From positions 665,271 to 729,270 of the forward strand of contig JAJEKB010021802.1 in NCBI GenBank assembly GCA_022393335.1: 64,000 bases of DNA, written 5' to 3'. The position numbers and the translations under genes were made by a program. The DNA comes from Macrotrachela quadricornifera (Eukaryota > Rotifera > Eurotatoria > Philodinida > Philodinidae). Below, in pieces: positions 11,562-24,227 of the stretch (position 1 is the stretch's first letter; each line of letters starts with the position of its first letter). Under the pieces are notes generated by a model, which did no database searches, was not told the DNA's origin, and was given only the letters and a program-made list of their open reading frames with translations.

Positions 11562-12210
11562 TTAATCCTTTACAGCCGGATATTTGTAAAATGACGTAGT
11601 ACCCTACGGGAAAATGTTGCCATTTGATAACATCCACCTGTAAAGGGTTATTTGAATGTTATTAATTTTTGAATAAATTTAATTGATTTAAAAAAGAATT
11701 TAATAAACCTTGGTTATTTTATTTTGATTATTTTCAGAATAAGACTAACTAAAAAAGTTGTAAAATTTGTACGCAAAATCTAATAAATAATTCTATAGAA
11801 TCTATGGCTTAAATATTAGAGTTATAAGTGTAAAACAATATTTGTGAAAAAAAAGAACCGATAGAAATAATGTAACATATGGAATAAAATCGAATTTTAT
11901 TTATGAAACAAATTGAAAATTTTGGCTTATAGTAGATAGAAATAATTGCATGTTTCGTCTCTATTTTACTACAGATTGGTATGAGGTCACGTTGTTACTT
12001 TGTCAATTGGTGATATTATTGAAGAAGATTACATTTACAGTAGATTACAGAATAATTCTATCGGATTCTATTGAAGCCTCTATGCAAACTGTAGTAATTC
12101 TATTTTCATCATTATTATTTCAATCCTTTACAACTGGGTGTTACTAAATGGCAACATTTTCCCGTAGGACAGTAGGGTATTTTACGAATATCCGGTCGTT
12201 AAAGGATTAA
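11562..12210. mobile_element. TTAA-flanked element with ~90-bp terminal inverted repeats
   Basis: A 641-bp body (11566-12206) with TTAA at each end. The left end starts TCCTTTACAGCCGGATATTT and the inverse of the right end starts TCCTTTAACGACCGGATATT. Similarity continues for roughly 80-90 bp and includes the shared CCCTACGGGAAAATGTTGCC and its inverse. An additional TCCTTTACAACTGG at about 12123 repeats the terminal motif inside. No transposase was seen; the 65-residue frame at 11950 has no recognisable domain. It sits between the two insulin-like genes. TTAA specificity fits piggyBac-type or Kolobok-type transposition. Confidence 0.75.
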
Positions 12211-12299
12211 ATAATGAGTAGTATTTAGCAATATGGAAATAATCGATATTTATAGCGTGAAATAAGAACTTCCTTTTTATATTGAAGAATATAATTTAC

Positions 12300-13690
12300 A
12301 AAGATACTGAATGTACCAAAAGTCCCTTTCACTTAAGTTTTTGTTTATCTTTACTATTTAGTTTAATTTTATCAACTTTCTTCTTTTAAAATGATAAATG
12401 GATGCATAGAATTTTTTATATAAACAAATTTCATAAGTATTGTTCCAAGATATCATCTTTCAATGAAATACGAAAAAATAGAGTTTTATTTCCAGAATAA
12501 TAACGAATGTAGCAAGTTGAATGGCTGTACATTGTATTTCAACTTTCATTTACTCAACACATTGTATTAGAAAAACAAAATATACTAGAAGATAGAACTC
12601 GAAAAACTTTACAATTTACAAAGAACAGTTTATTTTATAGATGAAATGAGAAAAAAAAAGAATTTGGCTAGTATAAAAAAGAAAAGGCATACATTTAATA
12701 TAATACATAAAAATATAGCAATCTATATCTAAATTATATGAATGTTTCCTAACTTAATAAAGTAGTATCTATTTTGATGAAAGAATACTTTTAAAAAATT
12801 TGTTTTATCTAATTTATTAACTAAAGATCTTTGAAATCAATTAAGTTTCTGAATTAAAAAGTACTCTATCTTTTAATTTAATATATTATCACTTTTAACA
12901 AATGACTATTAATCAATTTATCGAATTATCTAATTAATTTGAACGTAATCTCTACATGAGCTGCCTAATTCGAATTCGAATATAACTGGAGGAAATTAGG
13001 AAAAGTTTTAGTTTTAGTTTAACTTTAACATAATTCATATGTATGCTGTAAGAGAAAGAGCATGTCTCTCTGGAGAATGAGGCGGCGCAAGTTAAGGAGA
13101 GCATATTTCTATTGGGAAGAGACCATATGTCTCTATATAGTGAGCGGAGAGAGCATATTCTTTCTAAAGAGAGGAGTGCAAGCTGTGGTGAGAGAGAAAG
13201 GAAATATCTCTGTATAGGGGGGATTTGATTCTTGATTTCTTTTTTTTATGTACCTTAGAGTTAAACTTAAACTAAATTTATTCCTTGAAAAGTCTGGTAG
13301 TATTCGTGTTTTGAATGTTCATTAATATTCGAACTGGAACTAGGCAGCTACTCTTGTAAATTGTAGAGCTTTTCACAGTGCATCTCATAATATTTTTTGT
13401 TTTTTTCTTAAATAAAGCAAAAAATAATTTTTTTACACAGTTCAAATTTGATCACTCAAAATGTTGTTCATTCTGAAAACAAAAAGTGCAAATATAGAAC
13501 AAACAGTCTTATGTAAACTGTAGAACTTTTCACGTTCAATCTTCTGGTATATTTTGTTTTTTTAAAACAATATATTAAGTGAATGAAAGTTGAAATACAA
13601 TGTGCTGCATCTGCCGTTATTTTTCTGGAAAAGTAAAGATAAACGAAAAACTTAAGCGAAAGGAACTTTTGAGACACCTGATATTATTGT
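12300..13690. mobile_element. foldback element with paired outer and inner arms
   Basis: Outer arms at about 12300-12640 and 13470-13690 are inverted copies. Both carry, in opposite orientation, 'aaagataaac-aaaacttaag' and 'gaaagttgaaatacaatgt', and the motif TGTAGA(A/G)CTTTTCACG lies in the right arm. An inner pair (about 12945-13000 and 13300-13350) shares AGCTGCCTA and 'ttcgaat'. Between the inner arms at 13051-13220 are several degenerate GA-rich repeats containing AGAGAGCATAT-like units. No coding sequence recognised. Related copies lie near 17.0-17.4 kb and 53.2-54.0 kb. Confidence 0.65.
13051..13220. repeat. degenerate GA-rich tandem repeats
   Basis: Three to four loosely repeated units of about 45-55 bp with 'agag(c)atat', 'tctct' and 'gtgagcgga/ggcgcaag' blocks. 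It stands out as more purine- and GC-rich than its surroundings. It lies in the loop of the foldback element. Confidence 0.5.
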
Positions 13691-13810
13691 AAAAATTTCC
13701 ATCAATATAAAAATAGAAAAGAATTTAAATTTTTGGAATTCATTTATTTGATTCAATAGTTAAAAATACAATAATATAGGGTTTTTTTAACATAAATACA
13801 AATTTTTTCC

Positions 13811-14185
13811 TTATGATGGACAATAACGTGTCATTTCAGCAATAGTACAGGAAGTATCACAGCAAGCTTCAGAAAGTAATTTTTCTTGTGCATATCTGCG
13901 TACATGATTAGTAAGCTTATTTCGTCGTTTATGTATATCAATAGCTTCACAAACAATATTAAGCATAAACCAAAGATGAGTACCACATGTTTGATAAGCT
14001 CGTTGAAGATGACATTCTTCAACTTTATGTAATTTTCCTTTGATCATTAATTTTTCACCTTCGTTTAGTAAACGGGTACCATATTTAATAGAACAATTTA
14101 CACTTGTCGTGGAGGCAAGAATTTGATTTCCATCGATATGATAAACAATAACTAATGTAATGAATAAAATAAATGGAGAATACAT
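13811..14185 (-). CDS. insulin-like peptide precursor 2
   Basis: Intronless 124-residue paralogue of the insulin-like precursor at 10579-10950. Signal peptide about residues 1-19. The eight cysteines occupy the same residue numbers as in the paralogue (31, 58, 67, 79, 108, 109, 113, 122). B-chain core C-GTHLWFMLNIV-C (x11) and A chain CC-DTS-C-TIAEMTRY-C. The blocks CHLQRAYQTCG, LLSEACC and EMTRYCP are shared with paralogue 1. The C-peptide region differs and contains HKRRNK at 85-90 plus VRR at 95-97, giving two potential basic cleavage sites. Same strand and orientation as paralogue 1, about 2.9 kb apart, so a local duplication later separated by repeat insertions. Function in insulin signalling is inferred from the cysteine pattern. 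Confidence 0.88.
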   Translation of the reverse strand: MYSPFILFITLVIVYHIDGNQILASTTSVNCSIKYGTRLLNEGEKLMIKGKLHKVEECHLQRAYQTCGTHLWFMLNIVCEAIDIHKRRNKLTNHVRRYAQEKLLSEACCDTSCTIAEMTRYCPS

Positions 14186-17100
14186 GATAAGTGTGATTAA
14201 TAATATGAAGACAATATTTTATAATACTAAAATTTAGAAAAAATATATATACATAGCTTTATAAACAAATTATGAATATCTCATTTGTAAAACATTCACT
14301 TTATTATATTAGAATTTTAACGTAATAAAACACTACTTTACTTAATAAAAAAAAGGGGTTATTAAAACTTATCATTCTGATAAAGTCATCAAGTACTTTA
14401 TGTATAAACAAGAGATTTTGTAATACATGTATATTTCATCAACTACAATATAACTAATAGGCTAGTCAAATCCTTGAAAATTCTCTTAAACCTATTTACT
14501 TATGATATTAAATTCTTAAAACAATTTTGTCGAACATTTCTAATCGAATTTTCATGAATAAAAAAAAAAAGAAAATTCTATTACATGTAACAGTTATTTT
14601 CATATCATACATATAGTTTTCTTCAATTACTTACAATGCATTGAATGACATAATGAAAAATTGATTAGTTTGAAATTTAGATTTTTTTTCAAAATCTAAA
14701 AACTGGTTATATACTTTAATAAAAAAAAAACCAAAAAAAGAAAGATATTAAAAATCTTTTCTTTTCATAATCGATCTTTTATTTGTAAACTAGTTTTTAG
14801 ATTCTAAAAATATAAAAATTTCAAAAAAAAATTCTAATTTTCAACATACCATTCAATACTTTGTTTGTTATTTCAAGAATAACTATTATTAAATGTATTC
14901 TCTAATGATAAAATCATAAAAATTGAGCAGACTTAAATACTCGTTGATAAATCCTAGTGGGTGTTAGTAGTTTGTATAAATATTCATTTGAAAAATGAAT
15001 AACAAATAATTTAAAAAAGATTAAGATTTCTTACTGTCAAATAATACTCTCTTTTTTAGCTTCTAAATAAAAATAAAAAAAAAAAAGAAATAATAGAAAA
15101 ATTTTACTGAAATATCTAAAATTAATCATCTGTCTTTATTAAACAAATTTTTAATGTATAAAATTAGTAAAAAATTTCTCTAATTAGAATTATTGTATTA
15201 ATTTGATAAATAACGCCTCGTTGATCTTTATTGGATTTTATCTTCGATGTCAAAGTCTATTTCTTTTTTAAATTCATGTCATTGTGTAGGTTGTTACTAT
15301 TTTTTAATTGACTTTTAGTAAAAGTAACATCGTTGAGTTAATCCTTTGAAAATCTATTTTTTATCAAAGAAATTAAAACTAACTTGTCGTCGATTGATAT
15401 GTCTGGTCAAAAATATTTTTAAATAATTGTTCTCATATATCATATATCTCTTAGCATATAATTATAAGTGCATAGGAATATTCAAATAATTGCATATTGT
15501 CTAATTTCTTCAAATAAATATTTCGAACTGTGATACAAGGAATTGAAAAATTCTATGATTGATTCAATTTACGAACAAAAAAAAATAAATTCAAAAGCAA
15601 TCGATTTACAAGATAAATTATATAAGTAATGTGTATCATCAAGTGTTATTCATGTTATGTCGAAAAAATTTTTTTTTTACAAGAACAAATTAGTTTGTCA
15701 TTCATTAAATAAATTAACACCTACTTCTTCAGACTAGTTTTGTTCAACATTTTAATATCTTGATAGGATTATATATATTTCTAATCAGCTTATTGAATAT
15801 AGAACAAATCCATGTTCCTATTTTTAATTTCAAAAGTAAAATAATTATTTGATCTATTTTCTTTTCTATAATCGTAGACAGACTCAGAAAATAATTTTTG
15901 TAGATTTTTATGAGAAATCGTGATGAAAAAGTAACAATTACGATAGTTTACTTTAGTTCTTTATACTTGAGTATTAAACTACAGTTACATCTCAATATTT
16001 AGACGACCCTCATCATTTACTGGAGAATGGTTAATTAATTATCTAGAATGACATAATTTTTATAGCATGAAAAAGTATTTAAGTAGTTGCTATTTTCGTT
16101 AACAATATTGATTGTTTTAATTAATCGAACTTTTCTTTGACAATCAAATCGAATTTTTAACTCTATCAATTTTTTCTATCATAAAATAAACAAAAAACAT
16201 AATAGAACATAGTATTAGGATCGCATAAGTTCGAAATAGATATATTAGAAAACTATCATTAGTTTTATTTAGTTTATTTTCCAGATGACTATTTTTTTAC
16301 ATCGACAATAGAAATTTCTATAAGTGTTTTAGTTGTTATTGATTATACAATTCGTTATTTTTGCTGAATAAAATTATATTTTACTTAATATATATATATA
16401 ACTAAGCACTTATAATAGTGAAAATTACAATCTTTATTTTTAGTAATAAGTTTATTCGAAGTTCTAACACCCACATTCTATTGAAATAATAGATAACATA
16501 TAAAATAAACATTTTAAACAATTGAATTTTCTATTATTGGACATGCTTCTTGAGTGCTTTTTTTTTCATAAATAAAGATGATCTAATCTTGTTATTATTT
16601 TATACAATTTTTTCAAATTATTTTTTGTTTTAATATCTTGTCTTTCTTTTTTTCTTGTTTGTCATTTTTTGCTCTAAATCTCTGCTTACAATAGATAATC
16701 TTTTGATAAAATCTATTAATAAAAAAAAGAATTCAATAGTTCACGAATACATAACCATAGAAGATAGAAGTGAATATATGTAGTAATTATTGAATAACTA
16801 ATCCATTGATAGATATGGAAAGATTACAGAAATAAATTATGAATATTAGATTAGATGTCTAGATTCTATACTCTTATTTATTAAAAAAATTTAGTAAATA
16901 TGAAAAATTATTAATAATAAAAAAAGTGGATCATCCATAAATAATTGCAGTCTTAGTACTTTTAAGATTTCTCTTCTATTATCAGTATGATTCATATACT
17001 TTTTTATTAGAAGATAGAACTTGAAATTCTCTACAAATCCATATATAAGTATATCCTAAAACTATCTTCGATATATTTGAAAAAAGATGAAGAATAAAGA

Positions 17101-18253
17101 CATATAAAAAGTTGTAAAAAAATAGCGAGTGGAACGTAATAAATAGCCATGCTAAATATCTAATATATTGTTATCATATTGTCCTATTAAAAAACAAAAA
17201 TACCAAAAGATTTATCCGCCCAATTTTTTGTTCATTTTGAGAATAAAAAGGGCAACTATAAAACAAGCGATCCTATGTAAGTTGTAGAGCTTTTCACGCT
17301 GTATCTCTAATATATTTTATTTTTATCATAGGGTGAAGTAATTAATGGAAAAATGTGATGCAACGAACGGCTGTTCATTACGTTGAATTGATTATTTTTT
17401 TACTGCTTTTTGTAGGTCTTTACTTTTCATCTTTCTTCAAATATATCTACGACAATCTTAGGATCTAATTATAAAAAAGAATATTTGAATCACAGGAATC
17501 ATAGAGAAGAAATCTTAAAAATACTAGAACTGCAATTATTTATGACTCTATTAGATGTCGTTATTTTGTTTTATAATAGTACAACATTTTTTTTTCATCG
17601 AATAATTTAAAAATAAAATGAATGTGTTTATTACATTTTATTCATCGAGAAATAATAATAATTATAATAATGTAATGAACATTAAAAACTATGTACAAGA
17701 TTTCTAAATCTAAAGATGGAATAGTTAACTAGAAGAAAGGTTACATAATATTATCGTTTGGTAAGTTATGTGTTATTTATTCAGATTTTTGAAAGATGTT
17801 CTTAAATTTTACTAAATTATTTTAAGAAAATTTTTTTTATCTATTAAAACTACTGAAATAATAAATTAGAATGAAATAAACAAGATCAACTGTCTAATGT
17901 CTTCTTATTAGTTTGTAAAATTATTTTCTATTTTTTGCAAAAAAAAAATCATAATAACCCAATTTAAGATAATTATTTCAGTAAAAGAAAATACTTTATT
18001 GTATAAAAAGAAAATATCTCTAAAGTATATAGAGCTATAATATTAATAAGTGATGAATACTAAAATAGCTGCAACATCTTGTATGTATGACATTGTTAGT
18101 TCAGATCAAAAGAAAAATCAACATGAAGAACGAGAAGAAAAAAAATTTAAAAAAGCGAAGAAGTATTTGGAAAATATCTATTCTATAGATAAGATCCGTT
18201 ATATCTAAAGTCATATAATGTATACTTTTCTTGCCTAGAAATATTTTATTAAA
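14186..18253. other. 4-kb AT-rich stretch without a recognisable gene
   Basis: Very AT-rich with long A and T runs. No open frame above about 60 codons and no domain recognised. One foldback relic sits at about 17005-17440. The upstream part is the 5' flank of insulin-like gene 2. Confidence 0.45.
17005..17440. repeat. foldback relic of a dispersed family
   Basis: The left end carries 'agaagatagaacttgaaatt' followed by CTCTACAAAT (about 17010-17038). The right part carries, inverted, TTGTAGAGCTTTTCACGC (17283-17300) followed by 'tatctctaatatatttt'. The same pairing is seen in the element at 12.3-13.7 kb. Diverged and without coding sequence. Confidence 0.5.
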
Positions 18254-19108
18254 ATGTCACCATTTTTAATTAATATACTTGGTGTTATTCAACAACAAAT
18301 GACGATTTATATTTATTCAATATGGTTAATATTTGGTATAATCGAATGCTTATTTAATCTTATTATATTTTCTCGTTGATCATTACGAAAACATCATGTT
18401 GTATTTGTAAGCATAAAATTCAAATTTAATTATATCAAATGAAAAATTACTATAGAAGGTATATAATGACATTAAGTTTCTTTTTTTTCCCGTATACTTT
18501 TGTAGATTTAAAATATGTCTTATGCTTTCACGTTGGTTTATTGCTTTTCACATGTATTGATCGTTATACATTAACTTCAGATAAAACTAAATTAAGAAAT
18601 TTTGTTAAAAAAAGTATAATATATCGTATAATCATAATTTTTTGATCAATTATATATGTTTTCCTAAACATATATATTATGAAATCGAAGGACATATATG
18701 TGATATTATAAATAATATGGGAGTAGCATTTTATCAAAGTATTTATGTTTTCATTGGAGGTGATATTATCCCAACAATGATTATGATTATATGTGCATAT
18801 TTTATTCGTTGAAATCTTTACTTTTAAACGAGAGAGACGAGCATAACTTGTATTACGTATTCATCAATAAAATTCATTGAATTATCAAGTACTTTATACG
18901 TTATATATAGAAATAATTTGTTATATTATATTTATTTAGTATTTAATACAAAATCAACAAGAATTTCTAATCGATCAAATAATCATTTATAACGCAATTA
19001 ATGCTTTATTTATTTCCAATCACTTCATTTTATTTCTATACATTTACGTCTCATACATTTGGTAAAGAATTAATTAAATGTATTCAATCAATTGTTGTTT
19101 GTGATTAG
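18254..19108 (+). pseudogene. rhodopsin-like 7TM receptor pseudogene
   Basis: From ATG 18254 the frame reads MSPFLINILGVIQQQMTIYI and continues into a TM1-like segment ending LFNLIIFSR, where an in-frame TGA at 18377 interrupts. Later fragments in shifted frames include CIDRYTLTSDKTKLRNFVKK (a DRY motif at the end of TM3 followed by a basic loop), a segment resembling TM5, and a C-terminal FTSHTFGKELIKCIQSIVVC that ends at TAG 19106-19108 and resembles the cytosolic tail after TM7. Multiple stops and frameshifts show decay. The architecture is that of the expanded rotifer 7TM receptors, but the ligand class is unknown. Confidence 0.65.
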
Positions 19109-19287
19109 AAAATCGAATCATATTAATAATAATTGGTATAACTGTTAATAGAAATAATATTATTATTAAGTTTTTTTTTGTATTTGAATAAATGTTATAT
19201 ATTTGTATGAAATCATATTATTTGAATGGCTATATTCATTTTACTTTTTTTTCAAAATAGAATAAGAAGTATATTTAATACACAATA

Positions 19288-22200
19288 TCATGGATACGTA
19301 AATGATCCTACAAGCGTACTTGAAGTTGCGTCACAATCGTATGAATCTCTCAGAACAGAAGTAAATGTTCGTGTAAAATAGATAATATCACCAGATGGAC
19401 GTACAATACGATAAACAACGGTTAATGGATTACTAGTACTTATAGTTGGACTGATTGAATATGGTTCAAAACATATATAATATGTACCTGTTGGTGGTGG
19501 AGTACTACTATTTGGCCAATAAACATTTTCCGGACCTTTATTGGATCGATCGTCTCTATCTAACACTCCTCTATCTGTATTTGATGGACCAGGATTCTTA
19601 TAGGAAATAGTTCGACCATTTGGTGTCCTTATTACAATATCACCATCACCTGAACGAGACCATGTTAAAGCGACAGCAAGTTGTCCTACATTTATGCATA
19701 TAGCTTCTATACATGTTTGTTGTGAATTGCATGAAGGTGAACATGGTATACCTGCAATAAAGTATAATATTCATTTTGATTAAAATATTATTTTTCGGAT
19801 TAATTTACCTGTTGTTGTTGTCGTTTGTGTAGTTCTACTTGTTGTTGTTGTTGTTGCAGATGTTGAAGTTGTTTTACTTGTCGTCGTTTTAGTCGTTGTT
19901 GTTGTTGTCGTTGATGTTGTGGTAGTTACTGTTGTCGTGGTAACTGATGTTGATGTAGTTACGGTTGTACTTGTCGTTGATGTTGATACGCTTGTTGTTG
20001 TGGTTGTTGCTGAGGTTGTTGATGATGTTGATGTAGTTACTGTTGTCGTAGTAACCGATGTTGTCGTAGTTACTGTAGTTGCAGTAGTTGATGTTGTTAC
20101 GCTAGTCGTTGTGGTTGTAGTTGACGTTGTTGTTGATGTTGTTGTAGTTACTGTTGTCGTAGTAACTGACGTTGTTGTAGTAGTGGTTGTAGTAGTGGTT
20201 GTTGTTGTTACACTAGTTGTTGTAGTTGTTACTGATGTTGTTGTTGATGTTGTTGTCGAGGTCGTTGTTGATGTTGTTGTCGAGGTTGTTGTTGATGTTG
20301 TTGTCGAGGTTGTTGTTGTTACACTTGTAGTTGTACTTGTTGTTGCAGTTGTTTGTGTAGTTGTAGTAGCTATAATTTTGAAATTTATATTTAATTATTC
20401 GAATAAGATAAAACGAATTAATGTTGTATTAATATAATAGAAAGAGTTTCCTCAATCACTATAATTTTTTCAAAGCTAAAGCTTTATAATGCGATCCGAA
20501 GCACAGCATTCATGTAGTCTTTCTTATTATTAAATTCCTTCGTGAGTCTTCTTGGTTTTTACGTACATTACATACACATGAAAAGTAGTTATTTTATGTC
20601 GCGATGATTTCAAGAACGGAAAATCAGAAAAAATTCGTTGAAACGTTAAAATGAAAATATTCAGATTGACCCATTGATGTGTTGTTTTAGATCCTTATCA
20701 CTAGGTATAGACACCATTATTTCTAAACAACAGATATTCTGTATAACAGCTATGAATACATCTCTGATGACGGATAATGAATCAGAATGAAATATAAATA
20801 TCCGACATCTAGAGAAAATTTGTATCTAAGCTCTCACGGAGGTTTCATAGTTATGTATGCCAATACGTGTATTGATTAATTAGGTTACACTAAAAGAGCT
20901 GTTTTTTTCTTATAATTTCCTGTTGAAATATTTTAATTTCAGTTTTTTAAAATTTAAAATGAAATTTATTTGTTTTGTTTTAGATTTTCACATTGTAATT
21001 TGCATTAAATAAAAAAATTTAATTAAAAAAATTATTTAAACAAGATTGCGTATATTATTAACTTTTGAAAGTTTCTTATCCAGTGACGATTTTATCTTCA
21101 TGTAGTGTTAGAGAAGTTATACATGTTTCACACAATATTTCTACGAAGCTACATCAAAATTCATCTGATTTGATAAATATTTTACTTACGCACAAACCAA
21201 TTTTTACTAAAAAATACATAGTTCAAACATGATATTAGAATATCGAGATTGATTCGTTATCTTTCGTTTTTAGATCCTAATTACAAGCTTCCGTTTATTT
21301 ATAAGTAGGTTTGAGAAAAGACAAATTTTTGTAGACTGTATTCTTTTACTATTTGAGATGAATAAAATGAAAACGAGACTGAGAGTTAGGTGCCATTCTC
21401 TTTCTATTATAAATTTTATCTTGAATAACAGCTGGATACATAGCTGATAATCTTGAATCATACAAATAATTAAACAATCATTCGATAATGTTTATTTGAA
21501 GCAAGTTTATAACTACCGATAGAATCCTCCTAATGGCAAATTTCGTTGTTTGCAAATTGAATTTCTCAATCTGGATTAAGTGATTGATCGAAATGCATAT
21601 TTAATTGTTGAAATGGATGTTTATTATTCTAACGAATTCTCGATTTCTCAATATTCAAAATTATCGTCCTCGCATCGCACTTCGTAGTCGAGTAAAACTC
21701 GAATATCATCTAGTTTCTTTTTCTCGATAAAGGCATCCAAAGTCGATCCTTCGTGACGCTATAATATGGAGAATGGAACGGCGTTTGTTTATCGTCCAAG
21801 CATCAAAATTGAAGTATGGAATAGGATACAAATCGAGTCGAAACCTCAAAATTATATTTCATTTGCCCAAAATAAAATCTGGATTCATCAATAAAGTTTG
21901 GCAACACCATTTTTCATGGTCGAAATAATTTAAATGAAGGTAGTGTAAAGAGTTAGCCGCGTTTTTGTCTCAAGATCTAATAAACCACGAAAGATTCGCT
22001 GAATAGATAATTAAACAATAAAACGACGCCAGTGATTTGTAGTTTTTTCAATTTCTATCACTTTATGAACAGAGCAAATATAGGATACCTTTCTATAAAA
22101 ATTGATTTCTTGAGAGCAAACGCCAGCACACCTTATTTCGCATTTGGGCGAAGCCTAGATGTACTCTAGAAAGCGAGATGAGAATATTGAGACCGAACCG

Positions 22201-24227
22201 AAATCATTTGTTATTAGAAGTCTATGGCTAGGTTTCGTTCACTTACAAATAGCTCTTAAAACACGATTTTTTATGAAATTTGTGTTATTAAATAATTTTT
22301 ATTAAATGACTGATTTTATGTATACAGCTGTGTGAATATTTCATAATAGATAATGAATCAGAAAGATAATTAATCGATGAATCGATTTTCTTTTTTTTCA
22401 AAACATGTTGATAAGGATTAGTGAAGGTTACATAATAATGAACTTCACCATGTCTACTTTTCGACTTCTTTGCGAATTCTATTAGATGATTGATCCAAAC
22501 ATTTGTTTAAAAAATCAATTTTCTCAACGTTGATAGATAAACTCTTTCATCAAATCAATGTAAGTTCGATACAGCAAACAAAGTCATCTCACACGAATAT
22601 TTGAAAATATCTAAATCATGATTTCGTACTCGACTACCATCGAGTTTATTATTCTCATTGTTCTTTTTTGTTTAGTGCATTTGATTTAATTAAGAATATT
22701 TAATACGAAATATGTTGTAGCAAAATTTTTTCTTTCCTTTCTTTCATTTTATTTCATCTCATGACTATATAATTCGAATATATTATTCATATAATTAAAA
22801 CTTCTACGTGCTTCATACAATTGCATAATAAATTTCATTTTATAATGAAAATGTACTTTTATTCTTATAACAAAGAAATACTAATTAATTCAAAGATGAA
22901 AATAAACTATTATGTATACCAGGTAAAGTATTTCTAGGAACGAATGAAATATAAATTATACATAAAGTTCTCATTTCTATATTTATTTTAATTTCAATAA
23001 TTTTAATTAATCCTGTATATACCCGCTAGTCAATCATGTAATAAGTTTTTATTCATAAAAAATAAAAATATATGTATATAATCTTACTTATTGTTGTTGT
23101 TGTTGCTGTTTGTCCTGATGATAATAAAGCTATAAGAATTGCAGCAATGATTCCACCAAGAATAATCAAACCAATTATTGATAAAAGTTTACATAGAGAT
23201 GAACATGGACAACAAAGTTTAAAAAATCTATATATACATAATATTCAAAATATTTAATGAAACAAAATATTTACCCTCCTCTTCTATATCGAGATTTTTT
23301 AGTTGATTCATTTTTATTAGAAGAATCTCTCATAAGCTAATTTAATTGAAGAAAAAAACAATTTAAGAATAAATTAAAAAAGAAAAAAGAGATAATTTTA
23401 CTTCAATATCATTGATAGTATTCATAGCCATATTCTATAATAACAAAAACAAAAATTTCTCATTTAAATATAAAATAAACTAAATATATAAATTACTTGA
23501 TTAGTTGTTGTCGAATATGTGTTGATTCTTGATACTCCTTTATAATCATATTTCTCTTGGATATTTCTATCTTTGATTACATTTGCTGAATGATAATTTG
23601 ACTCATCACATTTATTTTTTATTAACTGAAAAAGAAAGTTATCATTTCAGTCATGTAACATATTCCAGAAAATAATTCATTAGATTTTACAAACGAAAAC
23701 ATTCTATTACTTGTTCTAATGAAGATGGACATGATTCATTTCTTTTGATACATTCAGTAGGCATATCTGAATTAGTTATAATGGATGCTTCTTTCAATTC
23801 ATTTGTATTATCAGTATCAGGAATAAATATAGATACCTGTATAAAATGAAAATTATTATAAAGAAAATGAGTCATTTACAAGATTTTACCGATTGTAAAC
23901 TACTATTAGCATCTACTGATGTTTGCTTGATAGGATGGATGCTATTTGGCAATGGAGTAACTTTACTGGTAATACTAACAGATCGAACATTGCCATTTTT
24001 TGATTGATGATCATTCTAGATGAAAGAGGTTTTTGTTTTAGAATAATACTAAATAGTCCTACTTGACAGTTAAGTGATAGATTGCGACGGAGACGAGGTA
24101 ATTTTTTGACTTTTAATATCTTCGATGATGAATTAATAGGAATATCTTGTGTTCTCCCGATTTTACTAGATGATGATGATGGACGATGATTACGTCGAAT
24201 CTTTTGTACAAATACTTGATGTAACAT
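19288..24227 (-). CDS. type II membrane protein with Thr-rich stalk (9 exons)
   Basis: Exons, 5' to 3' on the minus strand: 24227-24063, 24015-23890, 23836-23711, 23625-23497, 23434-23402, 23336-23275, 23227-23088, 20369-19809, 19751-19288. All introns are GT-AG and reading phase closes through every junction, giving 601 residues. The cytosolic N-terminus is basic and Ser-rich (MLHQVFVQKIRRNHRPSSSS). A Cys-rich juxtamembrane segment KLCCPCSSLCKLL precedes one transmembrane helix (IIGLIILGGIIAAILIALL). About 190 residues of mostly Thr/Ser/Val follow, a mucin-like stalk likely to be O-glycosylated. The C-terminal ~150 residues contain CSPSCNSQQTCIEAIC, then LTWSRSGDGDIVIRTPNGR and GTYYICFEPYS, apparently a beta-rich extracellular domain I cannot name. 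The intron at 20370-23087 is unusually long (2.7 kb). Function unknown. Its N-terminal architecture resembles the two NHL genes at 40-45 kb. Confidence 0.72.
19809..20369. repeat. trinucleotide-rich Thr-encoding repeat
   Basis: On the plus strand this is a run of GTT/GTC/GTA/GAT triplets with repeated units such as GTTGTTGATGTTGTTGTCGA near 20230-20310. On the minus strand it encodes the Thr-rich stalk, mostly ACA/ACT/ACG codons. Likely length-polymorphic. The long Val-rich plus-strand open frame over it is an artefact of this composition. Confidence 0.8.

Noticed and set aside
11950..12147. 65-codon hydrophobic frame inside the TTAA element
   Set aside because: No domain, and it overlaps the terminal repeat, so it is probably chance.
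19919..20437. 172-residue Val-rich open frame on the plus strand
   Set aside because: It is the antisense of ACN-rich codons of the Thr-stalk exon. The minus strand has valid splice sites and a phase-consistent gene model.
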